From positions 1 through 47,449 of the forward strand of contig QHVJ01000152.1 in the NCBI GenBank assembly GCA_003222275.1: 47,449 nt of DNA. Direction: 5' to 3'. Made by a program: the position numbers and the translations under genes. Positions 41,798-47,449 of the stretch are shown here, piece by piece (the first letter of the stretch is position 1; the number at the start of each line of letters is the position of its first letter). Origin of the DNA: Acidobacteriota bacterium. Lineage in GTDB: Bacteria; Acidobacteriota; Vicinamibacteria; Fen-336. Below the pieces are notes generated by a model, which had not been told where the DNA came from, searched no databases, and was given only the letters and a program-made list of their open reading frames with translations.

Positions 41798-42610
41798 CTA
41801 GGGAGGCGGAGGTGCGGCCGGTGTCGGCCGCGAGGGCACGGCCGCGAGGAGCGCCCTCGTGTGGGGGTGGCGCGGGTCGGTGAAGATGCGCGCCACCGCG
41901 CCCTGCTCCACGATACGTCCCTCGAACATGATCGCCACCTCGTCGGCCAGCAGGCCCATGAGGACGAGGTCGTGAGAGACGTACAGGTACGTGAGCCCGT
42001 GCCGGCCCTGGAGATCCCGCAGGAGGCTGGCGATCTGGGCCTGGATCGAGGCGTCGAGGCCCGCGAACGCCTCGTCCAGGATCAGCAGCTGCGGCTTCAC
42101 GGCCAGGGCGCGAGCGATGGCGAGGCGCTGGCGCTGGCCCCCGCTCAGCTCCAACGGCCGGCGCTCGGCCCAGGCCGCAGGAAGCCCGACCGTTTCCATC
42201 AGCTCCAGCGCGCGCCGGCGCCGCTCGCGCCGATCGCCCCGGCCGAGGACCTCGAGCGGCTCGGAGACGATCTCGGCCGCCCGCAGGCGCGGATCCAGGG
42301 CGGTGGCGGAGTCCTGAAGGATGAGCTGGATCCGCTCGCGAAAAGGGAGCAGCCGCCGGCCGCGCAGCGACAGCAGGTCCGTCCCGTCGAACCAGATCTG
42401 GCCGCTCGTCGGCTCCTCCAGCCGAGCCAGGCAGCGGGCCAGCGTGGACTTGCCCGAGCCGGATTGTCCGACCAGGGCCAGATCGGATCCGCGCGTGAGG
42501 GTCAGGTCGATGCCGGCCAGCGCCTCGACCGCCGGTGCTCGGCGCCCGCCGCGGCCGGGGTATCGCTTGGTCAGCCCGCTGACGCGAACCAGCGGCGGCT
42601 CAGCCTCCAT
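41798..42610 (-). CDS. Peptide ABC transporter ATPase (DppF/OppF-like)
   Basis: 270-residue ABC ATPase. Walker A GQSGSGKST near 50, Q-loop LILQDSATALDPR, signature LELSGGQRQRLAIARALA, Walker B LLILDEAFAGLD (note the unusual AFA in place of the more common PTS/PVS after DE) and the H-loop YVSHDL. It ends near 265 without the C-terminal Cys-containing oligopeptide extension, shorter than most DppF proteins (about 320). ATG 42610 overlaps the preceding ATPase gene by 11 bases. A longer upstream frame is antisense-like and rejected. Confidence 0.92.
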   Translation of the reverse strand: MEAEPPLVRVSGLTKRYPGRGGRRAPAVEALAGIDLTLTRGSDLALVGQSGSGKSTLARCLARLEEPTSGQIWFDGTDLLSLRGRRLLPFRERIQLILQDSATALDPRLRAAEIVSEPLEVLGRGDRRERRRRALELMETVGLPAAWAERRPLELSGGQRQRLAIARALAVKPQLLILDEAFAGLDASIQAQIASLLRDLQGRHGLTYLYVSHDLVLMGLLADEVAIMFEGRIVEQGAVARIFTDPRHPHTRALLAAVPSRPTPAAPPPP

Positions 42611-43583
42611 ATTTGAAGCACCGGACGTGGCGGCCGTCGGCCAGCCGGGTCTCTTGCGGAGGACGCTCGACGCAGGGCGGCAGCCGGTCGGGGCAACGGG
42701 GCTCGAAGGCGCACCCGGGTGGCAGGTGAGCTGGATCGGGGGACATCCCGGGGATCGGCGGGGGGATGCGTTGCTCCCGGGAGCCGGCCGGGTCCGGCGC
42801 CCGCGGAAGCGCCCGCAGCAGCCCGCGGCTGTAGGGATGGAGCGGATCACCGAAGACCTGGGTCGGGCCGCCCGCCTCCACGAGCCGGCCCGCGTACATC
42901 ACGAGCACGCGGTGGGCCAGCGCTGCCAGCGCACCCAGGTCGTGGCTCACGAGCAGCAGCGCCAGGCCGAACCGGCTCTGCAGCGCTCCCAGCAGGGCCC
43001 GCAGCTCGGCCTGGGTAGTGGAGTCGAGAGAGGCGGTCGGCTCGTCGGCCAGGATCAGCGCGGGCCGGCAGGCGAGGGCCTGCGCGATGACCACCCGCTG
43101 CCGCTCGCCGCCGCTCAGCTCGTGGGGATAAGAATCGTGGACGCGCTCCGGCGCCGTGAAACCCACCTCGGCCAGCATCGAGAGCGCCTCTTCGCGGCAG
43201 CGGCGGCGGCTCCATCGCCGGTGGGCACGAACGACCTCGGCCACCTGCGGACCCACCCGGCGGACGGGGTTCAGCGCCAACGCCGGCTCCTGGAAGATGA
43301 TCGAGACCTCTGCGCCCCGCAGGCCCCGCAGCTCGGCCCCGCTCAGCGTCCGCAGCTCGCGCCCACGGAATCGAATGGATCCCTTCACTACGTGCGCCGA
43401 TTCGGGCAGCAGTCCGAGGATGGCGAGCAGCAGCGTCGTCTTCCCGCAGCCCGACTCGCCCAGGAGGCCAACGACCTCGCCCTCCTCGACGTCCAGGCTC
43501 AGCTCGTCCACCGCCACCGCGGGCGCCCCGTTGCCGGAGGTGTAATGGACAGTGAGGTCGCGGACCTCCAGCAGGGCGGGCAC
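42600..43583 (-). CDS. Peptide ABC transporter ATPase (DppD/OppD-like)
   Basis: 327-residue ABC ATPase and first gene of the transporter operon. Walker A GESGCGKTT, Q-loop IIFQEPALALNPVRRVG, signature ELSGGERQRVVIAQALA, Walker B LILADEPTASLD, H-loop LVSHDLG. The C-terminal oligopeptide/dipeptide extension has the four-Cys pattern GCAFEPRCPDRLPPC and VRC, known in the family to hold an iron-sulfur cluster in some members. GTG 43583 begins at the conserved PALLEVRDLTVHYTSG; no clear ribosome-binding site precedes it, so the start is less certain. The promoter should lie between here and the sigma gene at 43726. Confidence 0.9.
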   Translation of the reverse strand: MPALLEVRDLTVHYTSGNGAPAVAVDELSLDVEEGEVVGLLGESGCGKTTLLLAILGLLPESAHVVKGSIRFRGRELRTLSGAELRGLRGAEVSIIFQEPALALNPVRRVGPQVAEVVRAHRRWSRRRCREEALSMLAEVGFTAPERVHDSYPHELSGGERQRVVIAQALACRPALILADEPTASLDSTTQAELRALLGALQSRFGLALLLVSHDLGALAALAHRVLVMYAGRLVEAGGPTQVFGDPLHPYSRGLLRALPRAPDPAGSREQRIPPPIPGMSPDPAHLPPGCAFEPRCPDRLPPCVERPPQETRLADGRHVRCFKYGG

Positions 43584-43634
43584 GAGCGGATGATAGGGCA
43601 GTTGGCCGCCGCCGCGTGCTATCCTTGGCGCGCC

Positions 43635-43694
43635 ATGTCGCTCCGCGTCGGCCCCCACCGGCTGGTCGAGGACGTGCTGGCGCGCTCGCGGTGA
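43635..43694 (+). CDS. Very short open frame, doubtful
   Basis: ATG 43635 opens a 19-codon frame reading MSLRVGPHRLVEDVLARSR in the gap between the divergent transporter and sigma genes. The sequence looks protein-like and could be the front of a truncated gene, or a leader of the sigma operon. No family is recognised and no ribosome-binding site stands out. Listed for completeness. Confidence 0.15.
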   Translation: MSLRVGPHRLVEDVLARSR

Positions 43695-43725
43695 TGGGAC
43701 CGGGCGCTCGCCCGCGCTCCCGCGT

Positions 43726-44307
43726 GTGAAGAGGCGAGCGGACGAGATTTCCTGGCCGGATGCGCGCCTCGTGCGTGGATGTCTTCACGGCAGCGAGGAC
43801 GCCTGGGCGGCGCTCCTCGAGAAGTACAAGAACCTGATCTTCTCCATCCCCGTCCGGCAGGGGATCCCCCGGGACGACGCCGCCGACGTCTTCCAGAGGG
43901 TCTGTCTCCTCCTGCTCGCGGAACTGCCCCGCTTGCGCCAGCCCGAGGCCCTTCCGATGTGGCTGATCCGGGTGACCGCCCACGAATGCGTGCGCTGGCG
44001 TCGCCAGGCGCGGCCCTACCTGTCGCGAGAGCCGACGGAGACGGAGATGACGCTCGCCCACGATGAGCCGCCCGTGCCGGACGAGATGCTCGCACGGATC
44101 GGGGAGGAGCAGATGCTCCGGGAGGCGGTGGCGGCGCTGCCGCCGCGCTGCCGGCAGCTCATCCAGATGCTCTTCTTCGCGAGCCCGGCGCAGCCCTACC
44201 GGGAGGTGGCCCGCCGCCTCGGGCTCGCCACGGGCTCGATCGGGTTCATCCGTGGCCGCTGTCTCGGCCGCCTGCGTCGACAGCTGGAGAAGATGGGCTT
44301 CCGATGA
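43726..44307 (+). CDS. Sigma-70 family (ECF-like) RNA polymerase sigma factor
   Basis: 193-residue two-domain sigma factor. Region 2 at about 10-85: LVRGCLHGSEDAWAALLEKY, DDAADVFQRVCLLLL and LPMWLIRVTAHECVRWRR. Region 4 at about 125-185: LPPRCRQLIQMLFF and YREVARRLGLATGSIGFIRG, the -35 recognition helix. GTG 43726 starts at the conserved ADEISWPDARLV. This subtype, with an IPVRQGIPRDDAADVFQ core, is one I associate with CHAT/TPR neighbours in acidobacteria and relatives. Its stop overlaps the CHAT start (ATGA). Its regulon probably includes this operon. Confidence 0.88.
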   Translation: MKRRADEISWPDARLVRGCLHGSEDAWAALLEKYKNLIFSIPVRQGIPRDDAADVFQRVCLLLLAELPRLRQPEALPMWLIRVTAHECVRWRRQARPYLSREPTETEMTLAHDEPPVPDEMLARIGEEQMLREAVAALPPRCRQLIQMLFFASPAQPYREVARRLGLATGSIGFIRGRCLGRLRRQLEKMGFR

Positions 44308-47183
44308 GCCGCGCCGCCAAGGCGGACGGCGGCGACGAACGGCTCGACGCGGAGCTGGCGACGCTGGCGGACGACCGCAGCCGGCGCAAGTTCCTCTCCC
44401 GGCATCCCGCGCTGCTACGCCGGGAGACGGTGACGCGGCTGAGCGAGAGCGTGTCGCGGAAGGTGAGGGTCGACCGCAAAGAAGCGCTCGCGCTGGCCGA
44501 GACCGCGGAGCTGATCGCGCGCAGGCTCCGCAGCGCGGAGGCGCTGGCCCAGAGCCTGCGGGCGAAGGGCAACGCCCTGCATTTCCTGAACGAGCACCGG
44601 AAGGCGGTCACGTACCTCGAGCAGGCCGTGCGGCTCTTCGGACGCGTCCGCAAGCCCACCGAGGTGGGCCGGACGCTCAGCACCTCCATCCAACCCCTCA
44701 TTCTCCTCGGCGAGTACCAGCGGGCGGAGAAGGCGGCGTCGCGCGCCCGGGAGATCTTCACTCGCGAGGGCGATGAGGTACGGCTGGCTCGCCTGGAGAT
44801 CCCCGTCGGAAACATCTATCACCGCCAGGACCGCTTCGCGGAGGCACTCCGCTGCTACGAGCAGGCCTACGAGCAGCTGCTGCCCCACAAGAACGTCGAA
44901 GGGATCGCGGTGGCGCTGGGCAACATGGCGATGTGCCTGATCAGCCTGAACGATTTCCCGCGAGCCCTGGCGACGCATGGCCGCGCCCGGGCCTTCTGCG
45001 AAGAGCATGGGCTGCACACGCTGGTGGCTCTCGCGGACTACAACATCGCCTACCTGTATTACTTCCGCGGCCAGTACGGCCGCGCCATCGAGGCGCTCAA
45101 GGCGACGCGCGAAGCGTGCCGGAGGCTGGGCGACGCCTCCCTGGCCGCCCTCTGCCAGCTCGACCTGTCGGAGATCTATCTCGAGCTGAACCTGAGCCAG
45201 GACGCGGCCGAGATGGCCGGGGAGGCCCTGGCTGCGTTCCGGGGGCTCGGCATGGGGTATGAGGCCGCGAAATCGCTCAGCTATCTCGCGATCGCCCACG
45301 GGCAGCAGGGCAAGGTACTCGGGGCCCTCGAGATGTTCGCCGAGGCGCGGGCGATGTTCGTGCGGGAGCAGAACTCCGTCTGGCCGGCGCTGCTCGACCT
45401 GTACCAGGCCCTCATCCTGTTCACCGCCGGCCGGCTCTTCGAAGCGCGTCGCTCGTGCCTGGTGGCGCTCGGCTCGTTCCAGTCCACGGGGCTCGCGAGC
45501 AAAGCGCTGCTCTGCCGCCTCCTCCTGGCGCGTATCGCGCTCCGCATGGGCGAAGGCGACGCCGCGCGCCAGGAGTGCGATCGGGCGGCGGAGAGCCTCT
45601 CCGCGCTCGATCTGCCCGCGCTGCAGTTCCAGCTCCATTACGTGAGGGGCCAGATCGAGCAGGCGGGCGGGCAGCCCGACGCCGCCTACGAGTCGTACCT
45701 GGCCGCCCAGCGCTTCCTCGAATCGCTGCGCAGCACCCTGCGCGGCGAGGAGCTGAAGATCGCCTTCATGAAGAACAAGCTCGAGGTCTACGAGAGCCTC
45801 GTGGAGCTCGCGCTGGCCGCCGGTCCGGGCCGGGAGGCCGTCGAGAAAGCCTTCGTGCACGTCGAGCAGGCGAAGTCCCGCAACCTCCAGGAGCTGATCC
45901 TGCGGGCGGCGGCTCCCGCGGCGCCCAGCTCCGCCGGCAAGAGTGAGCTGGTCCGCAAGGTCAGCGAGCTTCGCGAAGAGCTGAACTGGTACTACCACCG
46001 CATCGAAGCGGAGCAGATGACGCCGGAGGAGCGAACGGCCCAGCGACTGGAGCGGCTGCAAGGCCAGGTACAGGCGCGCGAGAACGAGCTCCTGCGGGTC
46101 TTGCGCGAGCTGCCGGACTCGGAAGGCGAGTCGCGGGAGCTGCTCGCCCCCGTGAGCCTGCCCCTGGCGGCCATCAGGGCGGCGCTGCCGGCCGACTCGA
46201 TGATGATCGAGTACTTTCGCGTGGGCCCGCGCCTGCTGGCCTTCCTCGTCACCCGGGACGATCTGGAGGTGGTGCCGGTGGCGCTCGTGGCCCGGGTACA
46301 GGAGCTGCTCCGGCTGCTGCAGTTCCAGCTTTCCTGGGCTCGACCGAACGCCGGTCACACGTCGCCGGGTTCCCGGGAGTCCCTTCTTTCTGCGACGCAA
46401 GCTCACCTCGCCGAGCTTTACCAGGAGCTCCTGGCGCCGCTGCGTCCGCGGCTCGAAGCCGATCACCTGATCTTCGTCCCGCACGACGTGCTGCACTACG
46501 TCCCCTTTCATGCGCTCTACGACGGCCGGCAGCACCTCATCGATTCCTTCTCGGTCTCGTACGCTCCGAGCGCCACCGTGTACGCTCTTTGCCACGGCCG
46601 AGCGACGAGGGGCGCCGGGCCGTCCCTCATCCTCGGAGTTCCCGACCCGCAGGCGCCCTTCATCCTGGACGAGGTCCGGTCGGTGGCCGCCCGGCTACCT
46701 CAGCCCGAGCTGTACGTCGGCGCCGAAGCCACCGAGGAGGTCCTGAGGACAAAGGGGGAGGCCAGCCGTTTCGTGCACATCGCTGCCCACGGCTTCTTCC
46801 GGCGAGACAACCCGATGTTCTCCGGGATCCGACTGGGCGGCTCCTACCTGACCCTCTATGACCTCTACAACCTGAGGCTGCCGGCAGAGCTGGTGACGCT
46901 CAGCGGATGCGTCACGGGGTTGAACGTGATCGCCGCCGGCGACGAGCTGCTCGGTCTGGTTCGGGGGCTGTTTCGCGCCGGAGCCGCCTCCCTCCTGGTC
47001 GCGCTCTGGGAGGTGCCGGACGAGAGTACCGCCGAGTTCATGAAAGCGTTCTACGACCGCTTGCCGGGGGCACGCAATCGGGCGATGGCCTTGAGGGACG
47101 CCATCCGGGAGGTCCGCGAGCGGTACCCTCATCCCCTCCACTGGGCCCCGTTCGTGCTTTCAGGCAAGATCTTAACCAATTGA
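44304..47183 (+). CDS. TPR-repeat CHAT-domain protease
   Basis: 959 residues, no signal peptide or membrane segment. Residues about 50-480 are helical TPR repeats (NALHFLNEHRKAVTYLEQAV, GNIYHRQDRFAEALRCYEQA, then others). About 480-620 is a charged, coiled-coil-prone linker (EELNWYYHRIEAEQM). The C-terminal CHAT domain (about 640-957) is a caspase-like cysteine peptidase: HIAAHGFF supplies His829 and TLSGCVTG supplies Cys869, both intact, with LIFVPHDVLHYVPFHAL and GLFRAGAASLLVALWEVPDE as further hallmarks. It overlaps the sigma gene by ATGA and is followed by a zinc-finger anti-sigma-like gene. By analogy with other CHAT systems it may cleave a partner when sensing a signal through the TPRs. 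Target unknown. Confidence 0.92.
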   Translation: MSRAAKADGGDERLDAELATLADDRSRRKFLSRHPALLRRETVTRLSESVSRKVRVDRKEALALAETAELIARRLRSAEALAQSLRAKGNALHFLNEHRKAVTYLEQAVRLFGRVRKPTEVGRTLSTSIQPLILLGEYQRAEKAASRAREIFTREGDEVRLARLEIPVGNIYHRQDRFAEALRCYEQAYEQLLPHKNVEGIAVALGNMAMCLISLNDFPRALATHGRARAFCEEHGLHTLVALADYNIAYLYYFRGQYGRAIEALKATREACRRLGDASLAALCQLDLSEIYLELNLSQDAAEMAGEALAAFRGLGMGYEAAKSLSYLAIAHGQQGKVLGALEMFAEARAMFVREQNSVWPALLDLYQALILFTAGRLFEARRSCLVALGSFQSTGLASKALLCRLLLARIALRMGEGDAARQECDRAAESLSALDLPALQFQLHYVRGQIEQAGGQPDAAYESYLAAQRFLESLRSTLRGEELKIAFMKNKLEVYESLVELALAAGPGREAVEKAFVHVEQAKSRNLQELILRAAAPAAPSSAGKSELVRKVSELREELNWYYHRIEAEQMTPEERTAQRLERLQGQVQARENELLRVLRELPDSEGESRELLAPVSLPLAAIRAALPADSMMIEYFRVGPRLLAFLVTRDDLEVVPVALVARVQELLRLLQFQLSWARPNAGHTSPGSRESLLSATQAHLAELYQELLAPLRPRLEADHLIFVPHDVLHYVPFHALYDGRQHLIDSFSVSYAPSATVYALCHGRATRGAGPSLILGVPDPQAPFILDEVRSVAARLPQPELYVGAEATEEVLRTKGEASRFVHIAAHGFFRRDNPMFSGIRLGGSYLTLYDLYNLRLPAELVTLSGCVTGLNVIAAGDELLGLVRGLFRAGAASLLVALWEVPDESTAEFMKAFYDRLPGARNRAMALRDAIREVRERYPHPLHWAPFVLSGKILTN

Positions 47184-47194
47184 TCGCCAGTGGT

Positions 47195-47222
47195 TTGCGA
47201 CTTTCGGCACGATTCCTATATT
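47195..47222 (+). promoter_or_regulatory. Sigma-70-like promoter for the anti-sigma-like gene
   Basis: TTGCGA at 47195-47200, a 16-base spacer and TATATT at 47217-47222, in a conspicuously AT-rich patch directly after the CHAT stop. It would start transcription near 47229, so the next gene can be expressed independently of the sigma/CHAT unit. Confidence 0.5.
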
Positions 47223-47256
47223 TTTTCTCACTTGCCCGGACTCTTATTACGTGATT

Positions 47257-47270
47257 CCCTTAGGTAAGGG
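47257..47270 (+). promoter_or_regulatory. Short perfect inverted repeat in the anti-sigma leader
   Basis: CCCTTA and TAAGGG flank a two-base GG centre, 22 bases ahead of GTG 47293 and downstream of the putative promoter. The loop is too small for a good RNA hairpin, so a protein-binding site is more likely. Function unknown. Confidence 0.35.
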
Positions 47271-47292
47271 CCAATCAGAGGAGAGACGCGCG

Positions 47293-47449
47293 GTGGCCAG
47301 GACCGAGTCAACACGGCCGGCAGGTGGTCATTTCACCGAGGAAGATTGCGTGGACTTCGCCCGCCAGCAGGGGGGGCCGGAGGAGAGGGCTCGCCTGGAG
47401 CGGCACCTGGATGCGGGTTGCGAGCGGTGCGCGGAGACGCTCGGTCTTT
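47293..47449 (+). CDS. Zinc-finger anti-sigma-like protein (5' part)
   Basis: 52 codons before the right edge. GTG 47293 follows GAGGAGAG. The visible part has GGHFTEEDCVDFARQQGG and ERHLDAGCERCAETL; the HxxxxCxxC arrangement is the zinc-finger anti-sigma (ZAS-like) motif seen in proteins next to this sigma/CHAT pair. In complete relatives a membrane segment or a long extracytoplasmic domain follows; that lies outside the window. It would bind the sigma factor encoded at 43726, and whether the CHAT protease cleaves it is speculation. Confidence 0.7.
   Translation, partial: MARTESTRPAGGHFTEEDCVDFARQQGGPEERARLERHLDAGCERCAETLGL

Noticed and set aside
1..47449. tRNA, rRNA, CRISPR arrays, insertion sequences or prophage genes
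   Set aside because: None recognised on reading both strands; no repeat-spacer pattern, no transposase or integrase motifs, although a computed search would be needed to exclude small RNAs.

Overview
The window looks like chromosomal DNA of a high-GC soil or sediment bacterium, most probably an acidobacterium (Gemmatimonadota is the main alternative). The reasons are five full-length ADOP-type duplicated orphan MacB/FtsX permeases plus one remnant, three of the five coupled to PadR regulators; a carboxypeptidase-regulatory-domain TonB receptor of the Oar type; and a sigma factor / TPR-CHAT / zinc-finger anti-sigma cluster. No rRNA, tRNA, CRISPR array, transposase or phage gene was recognised. 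Assignments rest on motif recognition without database searches.

Layout. 1-3300: 5' part of an exported M20 peptidase; a scrambled toxin-antitoxin patch (DUF433 antitoxin, traces of DUF5615 and MazE, and MazF fused to what looks like a cytochrome c tail); a VOC protein; a HupE/UreJ-type membrane protein. 3341-14396: exported metallo-beta-lactamase-fold protein, three ADOP permeases (one with PadR), a SnoaL-like protein and an EamA exporter. 14400-18050: a decayed zone with an ADOP tail, an intact YCII/DGPF gene behind an ECF42-like promoter, the C-terminal half of a VOC gene, a small secreted protein, a frameshifted remnant, glucuronate isomerase without its N-terminus, and an internal piece of a RibD_C/DHFR-like gene.

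18068-28614 is the most coherent functional block. A leftward pair encodes an exported fusion of a serine DD-peptidase/beta-lactamase domain with a VanX-type D-Ala-D-Ala dipeptidase, then an exported CocE/S15-type hydrolase. Divergently runs an operon of an N-acylamino-acid racemase/OSBS-type enolase-superfamily enzyme, an RpiR/MurR-type regulator (apparently starting at ATA) and an M20 peptidase, followed by a TonB-dependent receptor. I infer a locus for scavenging D-amino-acid-containing peptides or other acylated amino acids, possibly from peptidoglycan. A Dpp-like peptide ABC transporter (38006-43583) could complement it.

28700-36000: a secreted protein and two PadR-ADOP operons, each preceded by a palindrome; the one at 32932-32988 is a symmetric 57-bp dyad. 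35998-37902: DoxX-pirin operon divergent from an HxlR regulator. 43726 to the right edge: ECF-like sigma factor, a 959-residue TPR-CHAT protein with an intact His/Cys dyad, and the start of a zinc-finger anti-sigma-like protein.

Two themes stand out: an unusual density of truncated genes joined directly to unrelated truncated genes, without visible mobile elements; and a correlation, complete within this window, between a cytosolic prefix domain on an ADOP permease and a coupled PadR gene.
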